DNA of 64,000 nucleotides, taken from Desulfacinum infernum DSM 9756. GTDB taxonomy: Bacteria > Desulfobacterota > Syntrophobacteria > Syntrophobacterales > DSM-9756. Positions within the stretch are counted from its first letter, which is position 1. Each line of letters starts with the position of its first letter. Location: assembly GCF_900129305.1 (NCBI RefSeq), contig NZ_FQVB01000006.1, positions 62,001 to 126,000 on the forward strand, given 5' to 3'. A program made the position numbers and the translations under genes. This document shows positions 15,804 through 23,417 of the stretch, piece by piece. Under the pieces are notes generated by a model. It worked only from the letters and a program-made list of their open reading frames with translations, was not told the DNA's origin and did no database searches.

Positions 15804-17558
15804 ATGGAAGAAAAACAGCAGCGGATGCATGAACAGGACGTGGTCACCGACAAGGCGGTCAGTCGCCTTTCGGACTTGTGGAAAAAGGAGGATTACTGGG
15901 CCATCTGGATCGGCTTCTTCCTTCTGATCGTGGGCATGATCATCTATCTGCCTCGACCGCCCGCGGGAATGAATGAAACGATCGAAAAGGCCAACGCCGT
16001 TCTGGCAGCCGAAGCCCAGCGGGCTCCCTTCAAGACCATCGAGTGGTACCAGGCAACGGATGCCAAGAAGAAACTCAAGGCCTCCAGTTCGCCCATCGGG
16101 AAGGCTTTGAGCCACTTCATGCACAAGCCCCACGGATGGAGCACCAATCCTCTGGACGCCTTCTATTTGAGTGAAGAGGCGGCGGAGGCCAAGAAGGCCA
16201 AGGCCATGGAAAAGTATGAGGCGGCCAAAGCCAAGGAAGCGGCGGCTCTGGCTCTTGCCAAGGAAAAGCAGGCGGCGGCGGAGGCGGCCGGGTTCAAGGA
16301 TGCGGCCCTCAACGAAGAAGCCCGCAAGGCCATCGGCGAATGGCGCATGGCGCACGACAAGGCTTCTTCGGCCAAGAAGAAGACGAGCGTCAAGCCTTAT
16401 AACCAGATTCCCTACCTCATCGGTTTCGGCATCTGCCTGGCTCTCCTGTTCAGCGTGGGCATGAAGTTCATGGGGCATTCCCCGGCCAGGTTCATGGCCG
16501 GCTTCCCCCTGGTGTTCCTGCTGGCCATTCTCGCCTACGCGGCGGAAGGACAGGCCACCATGAAGCATTGGGGCATCGGCTATGCGGCATGGGCCATCAT
16601 CTTCGGCCTGATCATCAGCAACACCGTGGGAACGCCCAAGTGGGCCATGCCCGCCGTGCAGGTGGAATATTATATCAAGACCGGCTTGGTGCTTCTGGGA
16701 GCCGAGATCCTCTTCGGCAAGATCCTGGCCATCGGCATCCCGGGCATCTTCGTGGCCTGGGTGGTCACCCCCATCGTCCTGATCACCACCTTCATCTTCG
16801 GCCAGAAGGTCCTGAAGATGCCCTCCAAGACTTTGAACATGACCATTTCGGCCGACATGTCGGTGTGCGGCGTGTCCGCGGCCATCGCCACCGCGGCGGC
16901 CTGTCGGGCCAAGAAGGAGGAGCTCACCCTGGCCGTGGGCCTGTCCATGGTTTTCACCTCCATCATGATGGTGGCCATGCCCGCCTTCATCAAGGCTGTG
17001 GGCATCCCGGAGGTGCTGGGCGGCGCCTGGATGGGCGGCACCATCGACGCCACGGGCGCCGTGGCCGCAGCCGGCGCCTTCCTGGGTGAACGCGCACTGT
17101 ATGTTGCCGCCACGGTCAAAATGATCCAGAACGTGCTCATCGGCGTCATCGCCTTCGGCGTGGCCGTCTATTGGTGCGCAAAGGTGGACTGCGTGCCGGG
17201 TCAGCGGGTGAGCGCCATGGAGATCTGGCACCGCTTCCCCAAGTTCGTGCTGGGCTTCATCGCCGCCTCCATCATCTTCTCCATGCTCTACCAGGCCATG
17301 GGCCCCGATGCGGGCTACGCCATGGTGGACCACGGAGTCCTTCGAGGCTTCACCCGGATCTTCCGCGGCTGGTTCTTCTGCCTGGCCTTCGTGAGCATCG
17401 GTTTGGCCACCAACTTCAAGGAGCTGGCCCACCACTTCAAGGGCGGCAAGCCGCTCATCCTGTACGTGTGCGGTCAGTCCTTCAACCTGGCCCTGACCCT
17501 GCTCATGGCCTACATCATGTTCTACAAGGTGTTTCCTGACATCACCGCCAAAATCTAA
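15804..17558 (+). CDS. YeiH/UPF0324-family putative sulfate exporter, long form
   Basis: At 584 residues it is much longer than the usual 330-350 of this membrane family. AAGGAG precedes the ATG by 7 bases. A first membrane segment (about 28-48) is followed by a roughly 140-residue insert that is rich in Ala, Lys and Glu and predicted coiled-coil (for example AAEAKKAKAMEKYEAAKAKE). About ten membrane segments from residue 198 onward then form the YeiH core, including the Gly-rich GGAWMGGTIDATGAVAAAGAF. The transported substrate is not established for most members; sulfate or another sulfur oxyanion is inferred from the family name. It has a strong candidate sigma-54 promoter and a cognate-looking regulator on the other strand. 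Confidence 0.85.
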   Translation: MEEKQQRMHEQDVVTDKAVSRLSDLWKKEDYWAIWIGFFLLIVGMIIYLPRPPAGMNETIEKANAVLAAEAQRAPFKTIEWYQATDAKKKLKASSSPIGKALSHFMHKPHGWSTNPLDAFYLSEEAAEAKKAKAMEKYEAAKAKEAAALALAKEKQAAAEAAGFKDAALNEEARKAIGEWRMAHDKASSAKKKTSVKPYNQIPYLIGFGICLALLFSVGMKFMGHSPARFMAGFPLVFLLAILAYAAEGQATMKHWGIGYAAWAIIFGLIISNTVGTPKWAMPAVQVEYYIKTGLVLLGAEILFGKILAIGIPGIFVAWVVTPIVLITTFIFGQKVLKMPSKTLNMTISADMSVCGVSAAIATAAACRAKKEELTLAVGLSMVFTSIMMVAMPAFIKAVGIPEVLGGAWMGGTIDATGAVAAAGAFLGERALYVAATVKMIQNVLIGVIAFGVAVYWCAKVDCVPGQRVSAMEIWHRFPKFVLGFIAASIIFSMLYQAMGPDAGYAMVDHGVLRGFTRIFRGWFFCLAFVSIGLATNFKELAHHFKGGKPLILYVCGQSFNLALTLLMAYIMFYKVFPDITAKI

Positions 17559-17572
17559 AAGGCAGGTGGATC

Positions 17573-17857
17573 ATGAGGACCGCGGAGATGTGTTCGTGTT
17601 GCACCGAAGGGCCCTGGCGCCCTTCGGCCCGGGCCATGGGGTGGATCAAGCTGGCAGCGGGAGTCTTTTTCATCTGGCTCTTCATGTTCGTGATCGGGCC
17701 CTGGCTCCAGAAGGCCCCATCCGTTGAGCCCCTGGCCCAATTCATCGAAGAGAGCGGCATCGAAGCCACCGCCTTTTACTACACGGAGGTGGAACAGACG
17801 GGAGATGCCGAGGTGGACATCCGAAGCACCTTCCGCTTCATGCCCCAAGACCCGTAA
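17573..17857 (+). CDS. Small single-pass membrane protein of unknown function
   Basis: This 94-residue protein starts 14 bp after the YeiH gene, so it is probably in the same sigma-54 operon. It has an N-terminal Cys pair (MCSCC), a hydrophobic segment at about 23-43 and a soluble C-terminal half (IEESGIEATAFYYTEVEQTGDAEV..). I recognise no family. Its place suggests an accessory subunit of the transporter. Confidence 0.7.
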   Translation: MRTAEMCSCCTEGPWRPSARAMGWIKLAAGVFFIWLFMFVIGPWLQKAPSVEPLAQFIEESGIEATAFYYTEVEQTGDAEVDIRSTFRFMPQDP

Positions 17858-17870
17858 TCCGAATCCGCAT

Positions 17871-17899
17871 GGGGTGGTCGGCTTTGGGCCGGCCGCCCC
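17871..17899 (+). terminator. GC-rich hairpin, possible terminator of the YeiH operon
   Basis: A 12-bp stem (GGGGTGGTCGGC with GCCGGCCGCCCC, including two G-U pairs) and a 5-base loop begin 13 bp after the stop. The T-run that follows is weak. Confidence 0.5.
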
Positions 17900-18113
17900 G
17901 CCCTTGTCTTTCCCAGGCCCCAATCCCCCGCACAGCCGTCTTCACAACGAGCATAAAAAACTGCCCTTTCCCCACCCCAACCATTTCTTGTTATAGTCCT
18001 TACAAACGAATTCCACCGGGGCCCAAGGACCCTCCCCGGGTTTTCCTCTCCTCCGGCGCCGGCCCCGGCATTTGACCAGAATCACAAAGCCCGCCGGAAA
18101 AGAGGGCACAAGG

Positions 18114-18467
18114 ATGCCGCTCATCGTCTGCAGCGCATGGGGAATCGCCTCCACCTATCTTTTCTTCTACTGTTGGCTGGGTGTGCTGGGGCTCGTGGCC
18201 TGCCTCATCGGTGGGACCCGCCAGGCAGCAAACGGAAGAGTCCTTGTGGCGGTCGGCTTCACCTACGCCTGCCAGACCTTCGCCCTGGCCCTGCTGCTGA
18301 TCCTGGGCTTTCGGCAGATCTGCGGCGTCCACGGCTTCGGTTATACTCCGGGCCAGGTGCTCCTCTACTGGGCTGCCTCCACCCTGGCTCTCTGCCGCCT
18401 GCTTCCAGGGGCCAGACAAAAGATCGACCGCATCTGGGAAAAGACCAATCCGCAGGAGGAGGAATGA
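18114..18467 (+). CDS. Hypothetical membrane protein
   Basis: This 117-residue protein has hydrophobic segments at about 4-34 (probably helix-turn-helix of one long or two short spans), 43-68 and 80-100, then a charged tail (KIDRIWEKTNPQEEE). The ATG at 18114 follows a purine-rich site (AGAGGGCACAAGG); a TTG at 18072 in the same frame is less likely. I recognise no family. Confidence 0.6.
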   Translation: MPLIVCSAWGIASTYLFFYCWLGVLGLVACLIGGTRQAANGRVLVAVGFTYACQTFALALLLILGFRQICGVHGFGYTPGQVLLYWAASTLALCRLLPGARQKIDRIWEKTNPQEEE

Positions 18468-18477
18468 CCGAAGCCAG

Positions 18478-18843
18478 CTACTTTTTCAGCAGATCGGCCA
18501 ATCCGGCGAAAGGATTGTGCTTGAAGCCGGCATCCGCGGCTTCCGCACCCGATTCGGCCTCATAGGCCTCAGCGACCTGATCCCGGGCATGTTCATTCTC
18601 GTGGCAGTAGAGGCACAAGAGCTCCCAGTTGCTTCCATCGGGCGGATTGTTGTGATGGTTGTGGTCCTTGTGATGGACCGTGAGCTCCCGCAGGCGCTTG
18701 CCGCTGAACTCCCGGCCGCAGCGCGCACACACGTGGGGAAAGAGTTTCAGGGCGCGCTCCCGGTAGCTCTTTTCCCGTTCCTTCCGGATACGGAGCGCCT
18801 CTTCAAAGGCCCCTCGATTCTCGCCGCTCTTGGTCGAAGGCAC
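18478..18843 (-). CDS. yajD: HNH nuclease family protein, YajD-like
   Basis: At 121 residues it is close to E. coli YajD in length. It contains two zinc knuckles (CARCGREF and LCLYCHENEH) around an HNH core (LTVHHKDHNHHNNPPDGSNWELL). Its N-terminus is basic and helical (YRERALKLFPH). GAGGTGAGACG precedes the ATG. Members bind DNA and probably cut it, but the physiological role is not known. It is convergent with the membrane protein gene before it. Confidence 0.88.
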   Translation of the reverse strand: MPSTKSGENRGAFEEALRIRKEREKSYRERALKLFPHVCARCGREFSGKRLRELTVHHKDHNHHNNPPDGSNWELLCLYCHENEHARDQVAEAYEAESGAEAADAGFKHNPFAGLADLLKK

Positions 18844-18990
18844 GTCTCACCTCCTCTCTTGCGGGGTTCAACCCCACTTCCACTTCCGAAAATTCCTTCA
18901 CCGGCATCCGTCTTCCTACTACGGCGTTTTGTACGGAAACACTAGGCCTGTTTTGGAACGCGGGATACGGTCACGACGCGCACAACAAGA

Positions 18991-19356
18991 TCAGCGAAAC
19001 CATACGGCCCAGGCCCCCACCGACGCTAGGCAGCGCAACAGGGTCACGATCTTTTGATAATGAAACATCCCGGGGAGGAATTCCACGCCGGGCAGCCAAA
19101 TGAGTCCAAAGGTGAGCGCCACCGGCGCGTCCGGGTCCCCCATGAGAAAGAGGAAAGGAGAGAGGACAACCGCCAAGCTGCTGAGCATCAGCCCCACGGA
19201 TTTTGTCATGATCCAAAGGGAGGCGCGCCGATCGTCCTCTCCACCGGGCCCGAGATACATCCAGGAAAAGAGCCGGGGCCGGCGCCGCATCAAGAGGCCC
19301 GTCACCAAGTGCTGATCCACTTGTCGGCGAAGCCATGGCGAATCCAACAATTGCAC
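18991..19356 (-). CDS. Hypothetical membrane protein
   Basis: This 121-residue protein begins at GTG (MQLLDSPWLRRQVDQHLVTG). Three hydrophobic stretches lie at about 53-73, 78-95 and 100-120. An overlapping longer frame on the same strand (18971-19390) has no such pattern and was rejected. The ribosome site is weak, so this could be a decayed gene. Confidence 0.4.
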   Translation of the reverse strand: MQLLDSPWLRRQVDQHLVTGLLMRRRPRLFSWMYLGPGGEDDRRASLWIMTKSVGLMLSSLAVVLSPFLFLMGDPDAPVALTFGLIWLPGVEFLPGMFHYQKIVTLLRCLASVGAWAVWFR

Positions 19357-19402
19357 AAGAAGATTTTTTTTCCGGGACCGTTTCCATCACGGATTTCTCC
19401 CC

Positions 19403-19562
19403 GAATTGGACGATTCTTTCTCATGGACAGGTTCTGAAGGGCGGGCGTAAAGCCCGCCCCTACAAAAGGGCACGGACCCATTGGGTAGGGGCGGGGGTTA
19501 TCCCCGCCCGCTAATCACGCGGTGTAAAAGACACCCGAAGAAAAAATCGCTCAGTTTAGGTT
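19403..19562 (+). repeat. Composite REP pair, element E1 (about 160 bp)
   Basis: It contains GAATTGGACG-TTCTTTCT, a REP hairpin (GGGCGGGCGTAAAGCCCGCCCC) with CTAC foot, an inverted second hairpin (GGGGCGGGGGTTATCCCCGCCC), and a conserved tail (AATCACGCGGTGTAA..AAAAAATCGCTCAG). A copy of about 90% identity lies at 27007-27165 and an inverted one at 27942-28075. Confidence 0.8.
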
Positions 19563-19733
19563 CTCCTCGGATGGGCCGGATGTGTAACCGCACTCGTTCG
19601 GGGAATGGTTCGTCCGCAGCGCCCTTCCCGAAGAGGCTTTTCGTTCCCGTAAAAGATATCGGCGGCCGTAGATTCGCACTTGAGGGCGCCCAAGGTCGCT
19701 CCTACAATGGAAAAGACCCATTTGTGTCCATTC

Positions 19734-19761
19734 GCGTTCATTGGCGGTTGTCTTTCACATT
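19734..19761 (+). repeat. Direct repeat flanking methyltransferase remnant, left copy
   Basis: It begins GCGTTCATTGGCGGTT and closely matches 20094-20121. A related motif in reverse (AATGAACGCCGATAAACG) occurs at about 21840. Confidence 0.6.
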
Positions 19762-19792
19762 GAACTGGACGATTCTTCCCCATCGCCACGTT

Positions 19793-20074
19793 CCGCCGGG
19801 CGGCATCTTTTCCATGGTGGACATCGCGGCGGGAAGCCGCCACGCCGACAACCTGGACCACCCCCTTGCGCCCTTTCTCTACACGGTGAGCCTCCTGCAC
19901 TGTCTGCCCGTGGGCCGGGTGGACGGCGGCGCCGGGCTGGGCATGATGTGGGGGCGGGAGCGCGCTCTCGATCTCCTGCGCCAGGCCGGGTTCACCCAGG
20001 TGGAGGTGCAGACCATGAGCCACGACCCATTCAACGATCACTACCTGTGCCGGAAGGGTTCCAACCGCCCATGA
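19793..20074 (+). pseudogene. Remnant of a class I SAM-dependent methyltransferase (C-terminal end only)
   Basis: About 93 residues (PGGIFSMVDIAAGSRHADNL..LLHCLPVGRVDGGAGLGMMWG..LDLLRQAGFTQVEV) match the C-terminal part of UbiE-type methyltransferases as I know the family. The upstream reading in the same frame is repeat sequence, with no SAM-binding GxGxG motif. It is therefore a 5'-deleted fragment. It is bracketed by 28-bp direct repeats, which suggests recombination removed or moved the rest. Confidence 0.65.
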
Positions 20075-20093
20075 TCGGGAGCCCCGCCCGCGG

Positions 20094-20121
20094 GCGTTCA
20101 TTGGCGGTTCTTTTTAACATT
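20094..20121 (+). repeat. Direct repeat flanking methyltransferase remnant, right copy
   Basis: It begins GCGTTCATTGGCGGTT and matches 19734-19761 with a few mismatches in the second half. Confidence 0.6.
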
Positions 20122-20136
20122 ACATGCACAAGGCCC

Positions 20137-20877
20137 TCATACCACCACCTGGGGCACCAGGTCGCCGGCCTTGCCCTGCAGGCTCACCGACAGGGCCCGG
20201 CTGTAAGGGGTGGGCTCCAGGTTGATCTCGGCCACGAACGCCCCGTTTTCCTTGGCGTAAAGACCCATGGACGCCGCCGGCTGCACCACCCCCGAGGTGC
20301 CGATCACCAGCATGACGTCGCACCTTTCCAGGGCCTGGTAGGCGAGGCGGAACACGTCCGGGTCTAGGGACTCCCCGAACCAGACCACGTCCGGGCGCAA
20401 CATCCCGCTGCAGGACTCACACACGGGCGGATAGGGGATCGGCACCCGGCGGTCTTCCTTTCGGTTCCCGCACCGGGAACAGCGCACCCGCCAGATGTTT
20501 CCGTGGAGCTCCACCACGTTTCGGCTACCCGCCGCCTGGTGAAGGCCGTCGATGTTCTGGGTGAGGAGCACGAAGGATTCCTTGGCCCGCTCCAGATCCG
20601 CCAGGGCCCGGTGGGCGGCGTTGGGCTCCAGGGGCGCCAGGACCTCCCGGCGATAGTTGTAAAACTCCCAGACCAGCCGGGGGTCCCGGGCGAAGGCTTC
20701 CGGCGTGGCCAGGTCCGTGGCCTTGTACTGACGCCACAATCCGCCCGCCCCCCGAAAGGTGGGCACCCCCGATTCGGCGCTCACGCCCGCTCCGGTGAGC
20801 ACCACCACCCGGGACGCATCACGGACCTTTTCCTTCACACGAAGAAGATTTTCCGCCGCCTGATCCGGTCGGGTCAT
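20137..20877 (-). CDS. cobB: NAD-dependent protein deacylase, Sir2 family
   Basis: This 246-residue protein removes acetyl (or other acyl) groups from lysine using NAD+. Visible motifs are the Rossmann GAGVSAESGVPTFRG, TQNIDGLHQAAG, catalytic His in ELHGN, a Cys4 zinc site (CSRCG...CESCSG), PDVVWFGE and VIGTSGVVQPA. Its ATG overlaps the stop of the ATP-grasp gene as ATGA, so the pair is translationally coupled. Such coupling with an ATP-grasp ligase is unusual. Confidence 0.95.
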   Translation of the reverse strand: MTRPDQAAENLLRVKEKVRDASRVVVLTGAGVSAESGVPTFRGAGGLWRQYKATDLATPEAFARDPRLVWEFYNYRREVLAPLEPNAAHRALADLERAKESFVLLTQNIDGLHQAAGSRNVVELHGNIWRVRCSRCGNRKEDRRVPIPYPPVCESCSGMLRPDVVWFGESLDPDVFRLAYQALERCDVMLVIGTSGVVQPAASMGLYAKENGAFVAEINLEPTPYSRALSVSLQGKAGDLVPQVVV

Positions 20878-21665
20878 AGCCAGCCTCCTTCATCCAGTTC
20901 CCGAAAGATTTCGTGGACATCGAGTCCCCGTCGGCGAAATCCCTCCAGCCCGTAGGCCATGTTGGCTTCCAATACCCACCACCGTCCGTCGTGAAGGCAA
21001 AGGTCCAGGCCCACCTCGTCGAAGCGGCATCGAGCCGCGACCCAGCGGGCAAAATCCAGGGCGGCCTCGGGGATGCGGTCAAAGGAGATCCGGCCGCCGC
21101 AGGAGACGTTGTTTCGGAAATCGCCCGGGGGGGCGATCCGCCAGTAGGCGTGAACCACCCGGCCCGCCAGGAGCACCACGCGAAGATCCCGGTCGATGGG
21201 CAGGTACTCCTGGACGTAGGCCGGGTTGTGTGCCGAGAGATAGGCCCGCAAAGTCCCCCTGTCCCCGATCCGCCACACGCCCCGCCCCTGGGATGAACCC
21301 ACCGGGGTCTTGGCCACGAGCGGGAAAGAAAAATCGGCCAGGATTCTTTCCTCGCGCTCCTTTCCATAGTAGATGCCGGTGCGGGGATGGGGCACGCCCA
21401 GAAGCTGGAAAAGCTGGGTCTGGCGGATCTTGTTTCCCATGAAGGCGTAGTAGTTTCCGGGAAAGACGCTCTTCCCCGCGGCCCGAAAGAGCTCCTCGTA
21501 AAGCCGGCTGGGGTAGTGGATCGTTTCCGCGGAGCGGATGGCCCGCTTTTCTTCTCCGCCGTAGTCGTCCCAGTTGGGATGAACCCCGAGGCAGCGAAAA
21601 GAAGGGCATCGCCGCAACCGTTTCCCCAGCGACAGGCGGCCGTTTCGTCGGGAAGAATCCGCCAT
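20874..21665 (-). CDS. RimK-like ATP-grasp family protein
   Basis: At 263 residues, the start at 21665 has a strong AAGAGGAG site; the frame is open further upstream into a REP hairpin. ATP-grasp features are present: FPLVAKTPVGSSQGRGVWRI (phosphate loop region), YVQEYLPIDRDLRVVLLAG, EVGLDLCLHDGRWWVLEANMAYGLEGF (Mg-binding Glu/Asn). These enzymes join a carboxylate to an amine or thiol using ATP. The substrate is unknown. Coupling to cobB suggests protein or peptide modification, but this is inference. Confidence 0.8.
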   Translation of the reverse strand: MADSSRRNGRLSLGKRLRRCPSFRCLGVHPNWDDYGGEEKRAIRSAETIHYPSRLYEELFRAAGKSVFPGNYYAFMGNKIRQTQLFQLLGVPHPRTGIYYGKEREERILADFSFPLVAKTPVGSSQGRGVWRIGDRGTLRAYLSAHNPAYVQEYLPIDRDLRVVLLAGRVVHAYWRIAPPGDFRNNVSCGGRISFDRIPEAALDFARWVAARCRFDEVGLDLCLHDGRWWVLEANMAYGLEGFRRRGLDVHEIFRELDEGGWL

Positions 21666-21714
21666 GGTTCTCCTCTTCACGGGGCGGGCTCTTTCCCGCC
21701 CCGGGGATCTCTCT

Positions 21715-21741
21715 TCGCAGCCCTGAAGGGCTGCGCTACGA
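21715..21741. repeat. Single REP hairpin with CTAC foot
   Basis: CGCAGCCCTGAAGGGCTGCG-CTAC is the same hairpin that begins type-A elements, here on its own upstream of the ATP-grasp gene. Confidence 0.65.
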
Positions 21742-21881
21742 TGCCACAGCCCGGGAATCACCGCCCTTTTTATGTGACACGGGGCGGGTTTGGTGTCAAA
21801 ATTTTCCGAGCCATGAAAGCGACGGAAAAAGTACCGCGAATGAACGCCGATAAACGCAAATGTTTTAGGGGCGGGGGGAAA

Positions 21882-22484
21882 ATGGCTAGGATCACGGCAC
21901 TATACGGAAGTCCCCGAAGGGAAGGCAATACGTCGGTTTTGCTTCGGAAAACGGTGGAGGGCGCACGGCAAGAAGGCGCTCTCGTGGAAGAATTCTTCCT
22001 TCGGGACCTCAGGATCTCCCCCTGCCTGGAGCTCTACGGCTGCAAGGAAACCGGCCGATGCGTGATCGACGACGACTTCCACCGGGTGGCCGAGGCCATC
22101 CAGGAATCTCAAGGCGTGATCCTGGCCTCTCCCATCTTCTTCTACACCGTCTCCGCCCACACCAAGATCTTCATGGATCGGTGCCAGTCCCTGTGGGTGA
22201 AGCGCTACTGGATCGACGGGGTCCCCTTCGGATCCAAGGATTTCGTTCGACGAGGCCTGTTCATCGCCGCGGGAGCCACGAAAGGCAAAAAACTCTTCGA
22301 TGGCGTGCTCCTCACGGCCCGGTACTTTTTCGACGCCCTGGGAGCGGATCTTTGGGACTCCCTGCTGGTGCGGGGCGTGGACGCCGAAGGGGACGTGCTC
22401 CAACATCCGGAACACTTGAAGACGGCCCACGAAAAGGGTAAAGAATTCGCCCGCATGCTGCAAGGCGCCGCGAAGAAAGACTGA
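21882..22484 (+). CDS. NADPH-dependent FMN reductase / flavodoxin-like oxidoreductase
   Basis: At 200 residues, the start at 21882 is chosen at a GGGG-rich site; the frame upstream is repeat DNA. The flavin phosphate loop is ALYGSPRREGNTSVLL. It is followed by CLELYGCKETGRCVIDDDF, the Cys-containing segment common in the iron-sulfur flavoprotein subgroup, and ILASPIFFYTVSAHTKIFMDR. It probably reduces FMN-dependent partners or small molecules in the cytoplasm. It is 24 bp upstream of yhhQ. Confidence 0.88.
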   Translation: MARITALYGSPRREGNTSVLLRKTVEGARQEGALVEEFFLRDLRISPCLELYGCKETGRCVIDDDFHRVAEAIQESQGVILASPIFFYTVSAHTKIFMDRCQSLWVKRYWIDGVPFGSKDFVRRGLFIAAGATKGKKLFDGVLLTARYFFDALGADLWDSLLVRGVDAEGDVLQHPEHLKTAHEKGKEFARMLQGAAKKD

Positions 22485-22508
22485 AACGAAAGGAGATTCG
22501 GACAGGAC

Positions 22509-23159
22509 ATGGAAAGCAGGGATCAGAAGGCACTCTTGGTACTCAACAGCATCTTCGTGGGAAGCCTGGTCATCGCTTCGGTGTTGGCCAGCAAAATCAT
22601 CACCGTCTTCGGGCTGGTGGTGCCCGCCGGCGTTCTGGCCTACTGTGTCACCTTCGTCATCACGGACGTGATCAGCGAACTGTGGGGAAGGGAACGGGCG
22701 GCGTCCACCGTTCTGGGAGGCTTCATCGCCCTGCTCGTTTCGCTCGTGCTGGTGCGCCTTGCCATCGCCTGGCCCCCTGCCGGCTTCTGGCCCCACGACG
22801 ACGCCTTCCGAACGGTTCTCGACAGTACCTCGCGGATCATCGTGGCGTCCTTTACCGCCTATCTTCTCAGCCAGTACCACGACGTTTGGGCCTTTCATCT
22901 GCTCAAGCGCCTCACCCGGGGAAGGCACCTGTGGCTGCGAAACAACGCCTCCACGGCCGTCTCCCAGCTCATCGACACGGTGGTCTTCATCACCATCGCC
23001 TTCTACGGCTCCATGCCGGTGCTGCCGTTGATTCTGGGCCAGTGGGTCGTTAAGCTCACCATTGCGGCCATCGACACCCCGGTGATCTACGCCGTCATCT
23101 GGCTGCTTCGCCAGCGAAACTGGGCCCCGCCGGAAGCCGCTGCCCAAGCCGCACGATAG
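22509..23159 (+). CDS. yhhQ: Queuosine precursor transporter, YhhQ/VUT family
   Basis: This 216-residue inner-membrane protein has about six hydrophobic spans. It has the family's conserved TDVISELWGRERA segment after span 2 and NNASTAVSQLIDTVVFITIAFYG later. AAAGGAG precedes the ATG. YhhQ imports queuine precursors (preQ0/preQ1) for tRNA modification. No queuosine synthesis genes are adjacent. Confidence 0.92.
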   Translation: MESRDQKALLVLNSIFVGSLVIASVLASKIITVFGLVVPAGVLAYCVTFVITDVISELWGRERAASTVLGGFIALLVSLVLVRLAIAWPPAGFWPHDDAFRTVLDSTSRIIVASFTAYLLSQYHDVWAFHLLKRLTRGRHLWLRNNASTAVSQLIDTVVFITIAFYGSMPVLPLILGQWVVKLTIAAIDTPVIYAVIWLLRQRNWAPPEAAAQAAR

Positions 23160-23171
23160 GAGACGGGCCGG

Positions 23172-23290
23172 GGAATCCCCCCAGCCCCCCTTTGAGAAAG
23201 GGGGGAGGAATCCCCCGCCCCTACCCAAGAGGCCCACGCGCTCTCGTCGGGGCGGGCTTCATGCCCGCCCGTCGGGACCGCCGCCGAGTT
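23172..23290. repeat. Poly-G/C palindrome plus REP pair
   Basis: It contains AATCCCCCC..CCTTTGAGAAAGGGGGGAGG (a family also at 32271 and 34163) and two REP hairpins in opposite orientation with a GTCGGGGCGGGC arm. No gene is present. Confidence 0.6.
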
Positions 23291-23363
23291 TTGGGACAGG
23301 AGGATCGGCGCGGCACCCGGCGCGCTCAAAAGTGACCTGAACATAGGAGAACCCCCTCTCGTC

Positions 23364-23393
23364 ACTCATCACTGGTCACTCATCACTCTTCGC
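23364..23393 (-). repeat. Heptanucleotide array
   Basis: On the minus strand it is TGATGAG/TGACCAG/TGACGAG units, about four copies, just before the ABC exporter gene. It is not joined to a stop codon. Confidence 0.6.
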
Positions 23394-23417
23394 AGATCAC
23401 GGATTACGGATTACGGA

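Noticed and set aside
18971-19390. Alternative 139-residue frame on the minus strand
   Set aside because: The overlapping frame at 18991-19356 has coherent membrane segments, and this one has none.
19481-20074. A full 197-residue protein
   Set aside because: The first 100 residues translate element E1 and other repeats; only the last 93 resemble a protein family.
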